Positions 1 through 7,820 of a DNA stretch of 64,000 bases are shown piece by piece. A program made the position numbers and the translations under genes. A model generated the notes under the pieces. That model saw only the letters and a program-made list of their open reading frames with translations. It had not been told where the DNA came from and did not search any database. Source of the DNA: Postechiella marina (GTDB taxonomy: Bacteria; Bacteroidota; Bacteroidia; Flavobacteriales; Flavobacteriaceae); the NCBI RefSeq assembly GCF_039538365.1, contig NZ_BAABCA010000002.1, positions 248,001 to 312,000 on the forward strand, read 5' to 3'. How positions within the stretch are numbered: position 1 is the stretch's first letter; every line of letters starts with the position of its first letter.

Positions 1-1
1 C

Positions 2-1717
2 ATATTAGCCAAAGATTATTTTAAAAAAGGCGAGTTCGAAAAAGCACTACACGAATATAAAAAACTATACAAACAATCGCCATCTAACCCAAATTACATA
101 AACCCATTAATAAAAACATATCAAGAACTAGAGCAATACAATGCTGCAGAAACACTTTTGATAGAACTTTTAGAACGTATAAAATACCCACCATTTCTTG
201 TAGAACTAGGCTATAACTACCAAATACAAAACCAATTAGAAAAAGCTAACCAACAATACAACAAAGCTATTTCGAGCCTAGACGATAATGTAAATTATGC
301 CTTTGCAATGGCACGAAACTTTCAAAACCATTCTCTTTTAAACGAAACCATAACGGTTTACGAAAAAGCCATGGCATTAAACCCTAAACTTGATTTTACA
401 CTGCAATTAGCCCAAATTTATGGCGAGCAAGGTAACATAGAAAAAATGTTTACGAGTTATATCGATTTTGCTCAATTAAATAAAAATAATTTAAGCAGTA
501 TTAAACGTGCCATAAACGATTTTATAAGCGAAGACAGTTTAAACGAAAATAATACCATTTTCAGAAAAATATTAATACGAAAGCTTCAGCAAGAACCTAA
601 TGTTTTATGGAACGATTTATTAAGTTGGTTATTTATTCAGCAAAAAGACTATAAAAAAGCATTTATACAAGAAAAGGCTATTTTTAATAGGCAACCAGAG
701 AGTTTACTGCGTATACAAGAATTGGCATCTATTGCTTCAAAAGAAAATGAAAATGACATTTCTAAAGAAATTTGGGAGTATATTATAGATACATCTCAAA
801 ATAAAGACACCACATTAAATGCATATTTTAATCTACTTCAGCTAGAAACAAATATAGCATTACCAGAACACTATAAAACTATTGAAGCAACCTACAACGA
901 GTTATTCAAAAAATTTGGTTTGTTTTCTCAAACATTTAAATTGCAAATAGCCTACGCTCATTTCTTAGCTTTTTATAAAAACGAGACAGCAAAAGCAACT
1001 TCTTTTCTAGAAAAAACAATAGAACTACCCTTAACAAAATTACAACTTGCCGAGGTTAAACTAGAATTAGGAGATATTTTAGTATTACAAGAAAAATTTA
1101 ATCAAGCGCTTATTTATTATACCCAAATACAACGCAACGTAAAAAACAGTACTATATCGCAAAAAGCAAGGTTTAAAGTAGCAAAAGCAAGTTATTACAA
1201 AGGTGATTTTAAATGGGCCGAATCTCAGCTTAAAATATTAAAAGCATCAACATCTCAATTAATGGCTAACGATGCCTTAGACTTAAAACTTCTTATTACA
1301 GACAACAAATACGAAGACAGCCTGCAAACCGCTTTAAAACTGTATGCAAAAGCAGATTTGTTAACCTTTCAAAATAAAACCGACAGCGCTATAACCATAT
1401 TAAATACAATTTTAAAAAACCATAAAACAGAACCTATAATAGCGCAAGCTTTACTTAAACAAGCCCAGTTATTTGAAAGCAAATCTCAATTCGAAAAAGC
1501 AAAAACAAATTACGAAGCAATCATAGAAAATTATAGAGATGGTATCTTGGCAGACGATGCCTACTTTGCTTTAGCTAATATTTACCAAAAACAATTAAAC
1601 CAGCCCAAAAAGGCAAAGGCGCTATACGAACAAATTATTTTTAACCATGCAGATAGTATTTATTTTGTAGAAGCTAGAAAAAAATACAGAGCCTTACGTG
1701 GAGATGCTATAAATTAA
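2..1717 (+). CDS. TPR-repeat protein, 5' end outside window
   Basis: The frame is open from the window's left edge, so the N-terminus, including any signal peptide, is missing; the TTG at 158 is only an internal codon. At least 571 residues are visible. Repeated helical pairs with A/Y/F spacing (for example YYTQIQRN, FEKAKTNYEAII, KKAKALYEQIIFNHADS near the end) fit tetratricopeptide repeats, densest in the last 200 residues. Such proteins are scaffolds and no enzymatic motif is visible. DUF4286 follows after 34 nt and rsmA soon after, so it is probably part of a housekeeping cluster. The exact role is unknown. Confidence 0.85.
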   Translation: MLAKDYFKKGEFEKALHEYKKLYKQSPSNPNYINPLIKTYQELEQYNAAETLLIELLERIKYPPFLVELGYNYQIQNQLEKANQQYNKAISSLDDNVNYAFAMARNFQNHSLLNETITVYEKAMALNPKLDFTLQLAQIYGEQGNIEKMFTSYIDFAQLNKNNLSSIKRAINDFISEDSLNENNTIFRKILIRKLQQEPNVLWNDLLSWLFIQQKDYKKAFIQEKAIFNRQPESLLRIQELASIASKENENDISKEIWEYIIDTSQNKDTTLNAYFNLLQLETNIALPEHYKTIEATYNELFKKFGLFSQTFKLQIAYAHFLAFYKNETAKATSFLEKTIELPLTKLQLAEVKLELGDILVLQEKFNQALIYYTQIQRNVKNSTISQKARFKVAKASYYKGDFKWAESQLKILKASTSQLMANDALDLKLLITDNKYEDSLQTALKLYAKADLLTFQNKTDSAITILNTILKNHKTEPIIAQALLKQAQLFESKSQFEKAKTNYEAIIENYRDGILADDAYFALANIYQKQLNQPKKAKALYEQIIFNHADSIYFVEARKKYRALRGDAIN

Positions 1718-1751
1718 CTAATCTTGCAAAAAAATAGTAACAAGTAACAAA

Positions 1752-2075
1752 ATGTACATATACAACGTAACAGCAAACATAGAAGAATCTATTCACGACG
1801 AATGGTTAACCTGGATAAAAGAGCATATACCACAAGTATTAGCAACAGGAAAGTTTGAAAAAGCTACACTGTCTAGAGTACTGGTAGAAGAAGATATGGG
1901 AGGTGTAACATACTCGGTACAATACAGATCGTATTCTCGTGAAGCATTAGACGCTTATTACAGAGACGATGCCGATAAATTAAGAGCAGAAGGATTAAAA
2001 AAGTTTGCAGATAAAATGCTGTCTTTTAGAACAGAACTTCAAATTGTAGACGAGTACACCGTAAATTTTAAATAA
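1752..2075 (+). CDS. DUF4286 family protein
   Basis: A 107-residue cytoplasmic protein starting MYIYNVTANIEESIHDEWL, with no signal peptide or membrane segment. The order beta strand, helix with W-LTWIKEHIPQVL, then the pattern GGVTYSVQYRS and a C-terminal LQIVDEYTV strand matches the small DUF4286 family, which has a ferredoxin-like fold and no assigned activity. It lies 34 nt downstream of the TPR gene and ahead of rsmA, probably co-transcribed with the former. A long palindrome follows its stop. The family call is from recognition of the sequence pattern; function is unknown. Confidence 0.8.
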   Translation: MYIYNVTANIEESIHDEWLTWIKEHIPQVLATGKFEKATLSRVLVEEDMGGVTYSVQYRSYSREALDAYYRDDADKLRAEGLKKFADKMLSFRTELQIVDEYTVNFK

Positions 2076-2092
2076 TTTATAAGTTTACCATA

Positions 2093-2138
2093 ACATTAAG
2101 TACTGCTACGTTTTTTTAAACGCAGCAGTACTTAATGT
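2093..2138. terminator. Long perfect inverted repeat after the DUF4286 gene
   Basis: Arms ACATTAAGTACTGCT and AGCAGTACTTAATGT (15 bp, perfect) flank an inner CGTTT/AAACG pair, giving a 46-nt hairpin. The plus-strand side ends in CAAAAAA, so there is no plus-strand U-run. It could end transcription of the upstream gene or protect its 3' end; the U-rich side faces the minus strand. Confidence 0.6.
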
Positions 2139-2211
2139 CAAAAAAAGAATAAACCACACAAATCGCGTTTAAGTTTTATATCTTCGCAGTACCTTAAACT
2201 CCCAATAAATC

Positions 2212-3006
2212 GTGGAAAACAATTCGAACCAACATCAAGTCAAGGCTAAGAAATTTTTAGGACAACATTTTTTAAAAGATGAAAGTATTGCGCAAGACAT
2301 TGCAGATGCTTTAACTTTAAAAAACTACAAGCATGTTTTAGAAATTGGCCCAGGAATGGGAGTATTAACAAAATACTTGCTAAAAAAAGATATAACAACA
2401 CACGTTATAGAAATAGATACCGAATCGGTAGAGTATTTACAAGCCAACTACCTAAATTTGGCCCCAAGAATAATAGAAAAAGATTTTTTAAAATACGATT
2501 TAAACGAGGTATTTAAAGGCGATTCTTTTGCAATAATAGGTAACTTTCCATACAACATATCTACCCAAATTGTTTTTAAAACTTTAGAAATGCGCGATCA
2601 AATTCCAGAATTTTCGGGTATGTTTCAAAAAGAAGTAGCCAAGCGTATTTGCTCTAAAGAAGGCAGTAAAATTTACGGTATTTTATCTGTACTTACCCAA
2701 GCATTTTACAATGCAGAATACCTATTTACAGTACCTCCAAATGTATTTAATCCACCTCCAAGGGTAGATTCTGGAGTGCTACGTCTTATTAGAAAAGAGA
2801 ACTACAGTTTACCCTGCGACGAAAAACTATTTTTTAAAGTAGTTAAAGCAGCTTTTCAACAACGAAGAAAAACAATTCGTAACAGTTTAAAAACATTCAA
2901 TCTAAGCGATAGTTTAAGAGAAGATGCTATATTTGGCAAACGACCAGAACAATTAAATGTTCAGCAATTTATAGAATTAACACAGTTAATCGAAAACGAT
3001 AAATAG
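2212..3006 (+). CDS. rsmA: 16S rRNA (adenine1518/1519-N6)-dimethyltransferase RsmA (KsgA)
   Basis: 264 residues, the normal length. It dimethylates two adjacent adenines in the 3'-terminal helix of 16S rRNA during small-subunit maturation. Visible motifs: KKFLGQHFL near residue 14, the SAM-binding loop LEIGPGMGVL at 43-52, the acidic end of the second strand (EID), the catalytic NFPY (family NLPY) at 111-114, and the C-terminal FQQRRKTIRNSL of the RNA-binding subdomain. Translation appears to begin at GTG (2212); the next in-frame Met codons are too far in. mgtE starts 22 nt downstream, suggesting co-transcription. Confidence 0.97.
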   Translation: MENNSNQHQVKAKKFLGQHFLKDESIAQDIADALTLKNYKHVLEIGPGMGVLTKYLLKKDITTHVIEIDTESVEYLQANYLNLAPRIIEKDFLKYDLNEVFKGDSFAIIGNFPYNISTQIVFKTLEMRDQIPEFSGMFQKEVAKRICSKEGSKIYGILSVLTQAFYNAEYLFTVPPNVFNPPPRVDSGVLRLIRKENYSLPCDEKLFFKVVKAAFQQRRKTIRNSLKTFNLSDSLREDAIFGKRPEQLNVQQFIELTQLIENDK

Positions 3007-3027
3007 AAATCTATAAAAACAATCAAT

Positions 3028-4398
3028 TTGTCTGAAGAAAAAGAAAACATACAATTTGAGCTTACTCCAGGTTTGGTAAACCAGGTTGAAAACTTAATCG
3101 AATCTAGAAACGATAAAGCATTACATTTACTTTTAGACGATTTTCACTATGCAGATATTGCAGAAATTCTTGACGAGTTAAACCTCGACAAAGCTGTTTA
3201 TATTATTAAGCTTTTAGACTCTGACACCACATCAGACATCTTAACAGAGCTTGACGAAGACATTCGAGAAAAAGTACTAAAAAGACTTTCTGCCAAAGAA
3301 ATTGCCGAAGAAATTGAAGAGCTAGATACCGATGATGCTGCAGATATTATTGCCGAATTACCAGAATCTAGACAAGAAGAAGTAATCTCTAAAATTGAAG
3401 ATCAAGACCATAAAGCCGAAATTAAAGAGTTATTGGCTTATGACGAAGATACTGCTGGCGGATTAATGGCTAAAGAACTCGTAAAAGTTTACGACACCTG
3501 GACCGTTGCTGGTTGCCTACGCAGAATTAGAGGTCAAGCCGAAGAAGTAACCCGTGTACACTCAGTTTACGTGGTAAACAAACAAGACAAACTTGTTGGA
3601 CGTTTATCTTTAAAAGACCTAATTGTTGCCAAAAACGAGCAAAAAATAGCAGATATATACATATCTAATGTCGACTCTGTAAACGTTAACGAAGATGCCG
3701 AAGATGTTGCAAAAATAATGTCTAAATACGATTTAGAAGCCATTCCTGTAGTAGATGATAACCAAACACTATTAGGTAGAATTACTATTGACGATATTGT
3801 AGACGTTTTAAAAGAAGAAGCCGATAAAGACTACCAATTAGCTGCAGGTATTACCCAAGATGTCGACTCAGACGATAGTATTATCGAACTAACCCGAGCA
3901 CGTTTACCATGGTTGTTTTTGGGTCTAGTAGGTGGTATTGGTGCCTTTTTAATAATGGAAGGATTTCACAATGTATTCGAAAAATACGCAGTTTTATTCT
4001 TTTTTACACCACTAATTGCAGCCATGGCAGGTAACGTAGGTGTACAATCTAGCGCCATAATAGTACAAGGTTTAGCCAACGACGATGTAAAAGGTAGTGT
4101 AAACAGTCGCCTTATAAAAGAAATGCTATTAGCGGCATTAAATGGTTTTATTCTAGCCCTTTTTCTATTTTTCTTTGTCTGGATTACAAAAGGAAGCCCA
4201 ACCACAGCATTAGCCATATCTGCATCGCTAGTAATAGTTATTATTGTAGCAGGTTTAATAGGCACTTTTGTCCCTCTATTTTTAAACAAACAAGGCATAG
4301 ATCCTGCCATAGCAACCGGTCCATTTATAACAACAAGCAACGATATTTTTGGAATACTTATATATTTCTGGATAGCAAAAATGATTCTAGGCATATAA
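3028..4398 (+). CDS. mgtE: Magnesium transporter MgtE
   Basis: 456 residues with the full MgtE layout: an acidic superhelical N domain (about 1-140, repeats such as LDTDDAADIIAELPE), a CBS pair (about 141-260, with VYVVNKQDKLVGRLSLKDL and IPVVDDNQTLLGRITIDDI), a connecting helix, and five membrane segments from about residue 293 to the end (PWLFLGLVGGIGAFLI first). MgtE is a Mg2+-gated channel of the inner membrane, closed when Mg2+ fills the acidic N/CBS interface. The start is TTG at 3028, 22 nt after rsmA. A copy of the dispersed 3' element begins 7 nt after its stop. Confidence 0.95.
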   Translation: MSEEKENIQFELTPGLVNQVENLIESRNDKALHLLLDDFHYADIAEILDELNLDKAVYIIKLLDSDTTSDILTELDEDIREKVLKRLSAKEIAEEIEELDTDDAADIIAELPESRQEEVISKIEDQDHKAEIKELLAYDEDTAGGLMAKELVKVYDTWTVAGCLRRIRGQAEEVTRVHSVYVVNKQDKLVGRLSLKDLIVAKNEQKIADIYISNVDSVNVNEDAEDVAKIMSKYDLEAIPVVDDNQTLLGRITIDDIVDVLKEEADKDYQLAAGITQDVDSDDSIIELTRARLPWLFLGLVGGIGAFLIMEGFHNVFEKYAVLFFFTPLIAAMAGNVGVQSSAIIVQGLANDDVKGSVNSRLIKEMLLAALNGFILALFLFFFVWITKGSPTTALAISASLVIVIIVAGLIGTFVPLFLNKQGIDPAIATGPFITTSNDIFGILIYFWIAKMILGI

Positions 4399-4404
4399 GC
4401 AATT

Positions 4405-4490
4405 GGGCGTTACCCAAAAGGGTCGGGCTTTCGCTACTCGCTACCTCCTAACGTCGGTGAGCTTAAACATACCGCTCTATCCCTAACGCA
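4405..4490 (+). repeat. Dispersed 3' element, copy A (after mgtE)
   Basis: Begins GGGCGTTACCC and ends TATCCCTAACGC, with the core GTCGGGCTTTC inside. The ends pair (GCGTTA/TAACGC). A first hairpin, ACCC-aaaa-GGGT, precedes the core; a second weaker one (GCTAC.../GTGAGC) follows it. Related copies lie at 45895-46017 and, on the minus strand, 55373-55464. All three read in the same sense as the gene just upstream and start 6-9 nt after its stop codon. Confidence 0.85.
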
Positions 4491-4522
4491 AAACTTCGTA
4501 AATTACCATCAAATTCATTCAA

Positions 4523-5467
4523 ATGAAAATTCTTCACCTCGATACCAATCACGAATTATTAATAAATCAATTAAACAATTTAGGCTTTATAAATCATGAA
4601 GATTATACATCGCCAAAAGAAGACATTCAAAATAAAATTCACGAATACGAAGGTTTTATAATACGCAGTCGGTTCTCTATTGACAAATCTTTTCTAGACG
4701 CTGCAAAAAAATTAAAATTTATAGGTCGTGTAGGTGCTGGTTTAGAAAACATAGATTGCGATTACGCCAAAAGTAAGGGCATAACTTTAATAGCAGCACC
4801 AGAGGGTAATAGAAACGCTGTAGGCGAACACAGTCTTGGCATGCTATTATCGCTATTTAATAAATTAAATAAAGCCGATGCTCAAGTTAGAGCAGGAAAA
4901 TGGTTAAGAGAAGACAATAGAGGAATAGAGTTAGACGGAAAAACCGTAGGCTTAATAGGTTACGGTAACATGGGTAAAGCATTTGCAAAAAAGCTACGTG
5001 GTTTCGATTGCGAAGTTTTATGCTACGATTTAAAAGATAATATAGAAGACGCCAATGCCAAACAAGTAAGCCTGCAAGAATTACAAGAAAAAGCCGATGT
5101 ACTAAGTTTACACACACCTCAAACAGAGCTAACCTTAAAAATGGTAAATACAACGTTTATTAACCAGTTTAAAAAACCGTTTTGGCTTATAAATACAGCT
5201 CGAGGCAAAAGTGTTGTAACTGCCAATTTGGTAACCGCCTTAAAATCTGGAAAAATATTAGGAGCTGGTTTAGATGTTTTAGAATACGAAAAAGCATCTT
5301 TCGAAACACTTTTTTCTACAAATTTACCCGAAGATTTTAAATATTTAATAGCATCAGAAAATGTTATACTTACGCCACATGTTGCTGGTTGGACAGTAGA
5401 AAGCAAAGAAAAATTAGCACAGACTATTGTAGATAAAATTAAAGCTAATTTTGTTAACTTTATATAA
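4523..5467 (+). CDS. D-2-hydroxyacid dehydrogenase, SerA-like (putative phosphoglycerate dehydrogenase)
   Basis: 314 residues in the D-2-hydroxyacid dehydrogenase fold. The NAD-binding Rossmann motif VGLIGYGNMGKAF starts near residue 141. The family triad is visible: Arg in NTARG (about 224), Glu in the DVLEYEK region (about 251) and His in TPHVAG (about 283). The probable reaction is NAD-dependent oxidation of 3-phosphoglycerate in serine synthesis, but the enzyme lacks the C-terminal ACT domain of long SerA forms, so another 2-hydroxyacid substrate is possible. No other serine gene is adjacent. The next gene follows after 17 nt. Confidence 0.85.
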   Translation: MKILHLDTNHELLINQLNNLGFINHEDYTSPKEDIQNKIHEYEGFIIRSRFSIDKSFLDAAKKLKFIGRVGAGLENIDCDYAKSKGITLIAAPEGNRNAVGEHSLGMLLSLFNKLNKADAQVRAGKWLREDNRGIELDGKTVGLIGYGNMGKAFAKKLRGFDCEVLCYDLKDNIEDANAKQVSLQELQEKADVLSLHTPQTELTLKMVNTTFINQFKKPFWLINTARGKSVVTANLVTALKSGKILGAGLDVLEYEKASFETLFSTNLPEDFKYLIASENVILTPHVAGWTVESKEKLAQTIVDKIKANFVNFI

Positions 5468-5484
5468 TTCAAAATTATATAAGC

Positions 5485-5943
5485 ATGCAATCTAAAGCAA
5501 CAACACCAAAACACTATATAGACGAGTTACCCGAAAATAGAAAAGAGCCCTTTTTAAAATTAAGACGACAAATTCTAGACAACCTTCCTAAAGGCATAGA
5601 AGAAACTATAGGTTATGGCATGTTAGCTTACGTAATACCGCACCATGTGTACCCAAACGGTTACCATTGCAACCCAAAACTACCATTACCTTTTATGAAT
5701 TTGGCTTCGCAAAAAAATTTTATAGCAGTTTATAGCATGGCTTTATATGCTAAAAAAGATTTAATGGATTGGTTTACTAATGCTTATGCCAAACGCTGTA
5801 AATACAAACTAGATATGGGTAAAAGTTGTATTAGATTCAAAAAAATGAATGATATTCCTTTCGACCTTATTGGAGAGTTAACAACAAAAATCTCTGCCAA
5901 AGAATGGATAGAAATCTACGAAACTACAACAAATAAAAAATAA
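5485..5943 (+). CDS. DUF1801 domain protein
   Basis: 152 residues, cytoplasmic. The N-terminal pattern YIDELPENRKEPFLKLRRQI followed by IEETIGYGMLAYVIP and the later RCKYKLDMGKSCIRFKK match the DUF1801 (YdhG-like) fold, small proteins without a settled function. It starts 17 nt after the SerA-like gene and ends 9 nt before the VOC gene, so the three probably form one transcript. Nothing in the sequence points to a catalytic activity. Confidence 0.85.
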   Translation: MQSKATTPKHYIDELPENRKEPFLKLRRQILDNLPKGIEETIGYGMLAYVIPHHVYPNGYHCNPKLPLPFMNLASQKNFIAVYSMALYAKKDLMDWFTNAYAKRCKYKLDMGKSCIRFKKMNDIPFDLIGELTTKISAKEWIEIYETTTNKK

Positions 5944-5952
5944 TTTTTTTCT

Positions 5953-6339
5953 ATGAAAAAACGTGTATTAGGTATTGGCGGATTGTTTTTTAAAACCACA
6001 AACCCAAAAGCAACAAAAGACTGGTATAAAAAACACTTGGGTTTTAATACGGACGATTATGGTTGTACCTTTTGGTGGAAAGACGAAAACGGAAACAAAT
6101 GCTCTACACAGTGGAGTCCTTTTCCTGAAGAAACTAAATATTTCGAACCATCAAAAAAAGAATTTATGTTTAATTACCGTGTAGAAAATCTACACGAATT
6201 ACTTGCTGTTCTAAAAAAAGAAGGCGTAACTATTGTTGGAGAGATAGAAGAATTTGAATATGGCAAATTTGGTTGGATTTTAGATAATAACGGTAATAAA
6301 ATTGAACTTTGGGAACCCATAGACTCTGCTTTTTTGTAA
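5953..6339 (+). CDS. VOC-family (glyoxalase/bleomycin-resistance fold) protein
   Basis: 128 residues, one VOC unit made of two beta-alpha-beta3 modules: GIGGLFFKTTNPKATKDWYK at the start and LHELLAVLKKEGVTIVGEIE followed by GKFGWILDNNGNKIELWEP at the end. The final ELWEP carries the metal-ligand Glu usual in this superfamily. Members act as metal-dependent lyases, isomerases or dioxygenases, or as binding proteins; the substrate cannot be read here. It starts 9 nt after the DUF1801 gene. A GGGGTT/AACCCC hairpin follows at 6344-6364. Confidence 0.85.
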   Translation: MKKRVLGIGGLFFKTTNPKATKDWYKKHLGFNTDDYGCTFWWKDENGNKCSTQWSPFPEETKYFEPSKKEFMFNYRVENLHELLAVLKKEGVTIVGEIEEFEYGKFGWILDNNGNKIELWEPIDSAFL

Positions 6340-6381
6340 ATTTGGGGTTTCCTATTTTAACCCCTTTAACAATAAAACGCA

Positions 6382-7146
6382 TTGTCTTACTTAGAAACTC
6401 TTCAAGCTTACAATTTATCGACATTACAATGGGTAGCCATTAGCTTGGCAGGCTTTTTACTAGGCGCATCTAAATCTGGTATAAAAGGCATTGGTATTGT
6501 TATAATTTTAATTATGGCTTTTGTTTTTAGCGAAAAAGCATCAACAGGTGTTTTGTTACCTATGCTTATTTTTGCCGATATTATTGCAGTTATTTACTAT
6601 AACAGACATGCCCAATGGAAAATTATTTTTAAGCTATTACCATTTATGGTTATTGGCGTTTTAGTTGGTGTTTGGATTGGTAACGACATTTCTGAAAATG
6701 TCTTCAAAAAATTAATGGCAGTTATAATAATTGTATCGGTTATTATTATGTTTTATTTCGAAAACAGAAAAACAGCAGCAGTTCCTAATAGTAAAATATT
6801 TACTGTTTCTTCTGGCTTCTTAGCTGGTTTTGCAACCATGATAGGTAATTTAGCAGGCCCAATAGCTAACGTTTATTTTTTAGCCATTAGGTTCCCTAAA
6901 AACGAATTTATAGGCACTGCAGCTTGGCTGTTTTTTTTAATTAATGTTTTTAAACTTCCATTTCACATTTTTGTTTGGAAAACTGTTAGCACAGAAACCT
7001 TAGTGTTAAACTCGGTTTTAATACCTACACTTATTGCTGGCTTTTTTGTAGGAGCCTCTATTGTTAAGCTTATATCTAATGTAAACTACAGACGTTTTAT
7101 TTTTATTATTACCATTTTAGGTGGTGTTATTATGCTATTTAGATAA
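6382..7146 (+). CDS. TSUP-family permease (TauE/SafE-like sulfite/organosulfonate exporter)
   Basis: 254 residues, almost entirely hydrophobic, with about eight membrane segments and the TSUP signatures GFLLGASKSGIKGIGIVII near the N-terminus and GFLAGFATMIGNLAGPIANV in the second half. TSUP proteins move small sulfur or carbon anions such as sulfite, sulfoacetate or thiosulfate across the inner membrane; the substrate is not clear here and no sulfur-metabolism gene is adjacent. The start appears to be TTG at 6382. The stop codon lies in the loop of a perfect 14-bp hairpin. Confidence 0.88.
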   Translation: MSYLETLQAYNLSTLQWVAISLAGFLLGASKSGIKGIGIVIILIMAFVFSEKASTGVLLPMLIFADIIAVIYYNRHAQWKIIFKLLPFMVIGVLVGVWIGNDISENVFKKLMAVIIIVSVIIMFYFENRKTAAVPNSKIFTVSSGFLAGFATMIGNLAGPIANVYFLAIRFPKNEFIGTAAWLFFLINVFKLPFHIFVWKTVSTETLVLNSVLIPTLIAGFFVGASIVKLISNVNYRRFIFIITILGGVIMLFR

Positions 7147-7159
7147 AATAGCATAATAA
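7127..7159 (+). terminator. Perfect hairpin spanning the TSUP stop codon
   Basis: Arms TTATTATGCTATTT (7127-7140) and AAATAGCATAATAA (7146-7159) are perfectly complementary over 14 bp with a 5-nt loop. The 5' arm encodes the last residues of the permease and the TAA stop begins in the loop. No strong U-run follows, so it may be a 3' stability structure rather than a classical terminator. Confidence 0.6.
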
Positions 7160-7234
7160 TTTAAAAAGAGATATAACATACTCATAAGTTAATTTTTACT
7201 AATTTTATAACTTAACTATTTAACAATTAAAACA

Positions 7235-7744
7235 ATGTCTGACGAAAAAAGTTTAAGCGACGATCTTGACGATATGTTAGGAGACGCTAAAGATGGTGCT
7301 AAAAAAGCAGCCGATAAAATAAATGAAAAGGCTAACGAGTTTAGTGATGATGCAAAACACCTTGCAGGAGAAGCCAAAGAAAAAGCTAAAGAATTTGCCA
7401 ACGAAGCTAAAGATGCTGCGTCAGACTTTACAGACAGCGCAAAAAACGCTTTAAGCAACGGTAAAAATGTTGCTATAATTGCACATATTACAATAATTGG
7501 GTGGATAGTAGCACTGGTTATGAATAGTAGCAATAAAACAGAATTAGGCTCTTTTTACGTAAGGCAAATATTAGGTATTGCTATTCTTGGGCTAGTAATT
7601 AGTTTTATTCCTTTTGTAAACTTTATTGGCTTTATATTAGTTTTTGTACTTTGGGTTATGAGTTTAATAAGTGCATTAAACGCAGAAAAAAAGCCCATTT
7701 TTTTACTAGGCGCTCAATTTCAAGAGTGGTTTAAAGGTTTGTAA
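7235..7744 (+). CDS. Membrane protein with charged amphipathic N-terminal helix and Tic20/DUF4870-like domain
   Basis: 169 residues in two parts. Residues 1-75 are a highly charged Ala/Lys/Glu/Asp helix with near-repeats (KDGAKKAADKINEKANEF, GEAKEKAKEFANEAKDAASD), recalling LEA/apolipoprotein-type or YtxH-type amphipathic helices. Residues 80-169 hold three hydrophobic segments (VAIIAHITIIGWIVALVM, GIAILGLVISFIPFVNFI, and a third to about 150) like the DUF4870/Tic20 fold. The combination suggests a membrane anchor with a surface-lying or stress-protective helix; function is not established. It is a single gene, ended by the hairpin at 7779-7820. Confidence 0.8.
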   Translation: MSDEKSLSDDLDDMLGDAKDGAKKAADKINEKANEFSDDAKHLAGEAKEKAKEFANEAKDAASDFTDSAKNALSNGKNVAIIAHITIIGWIVALVMNSSNKTELGSFYVRQILGIAILGLVISFIPFVNFIGFILVFVLWVMSLISALNAEKKPIFLLGAQFQEWFKGL

Positions 7745-7778
7745 TATAATTATTAATTCGATTTAAAACTATATACTT

Positions 7779-7820
7779 AAAAATCAGATTCGATTTAAAA
7801 TGGAATCTGATTTTTTTTTA
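7779..7820. terminator. Terminator between convergent genes
   Basis: AAATCAGATTC and GAATCTGATTT pair, followed by a run of nine T on the plus strand. It ends transcription of the helical membrane-protein gene and overlaps the last codons of the convergent acyltransferase gene. Confidence 0.85.

Noticed and set aside
3966..4394. Minus-strand open frame of 142 codons inside mgtE
   Set aside because: It mirrors the membrane segments of MgtE and has no other support.
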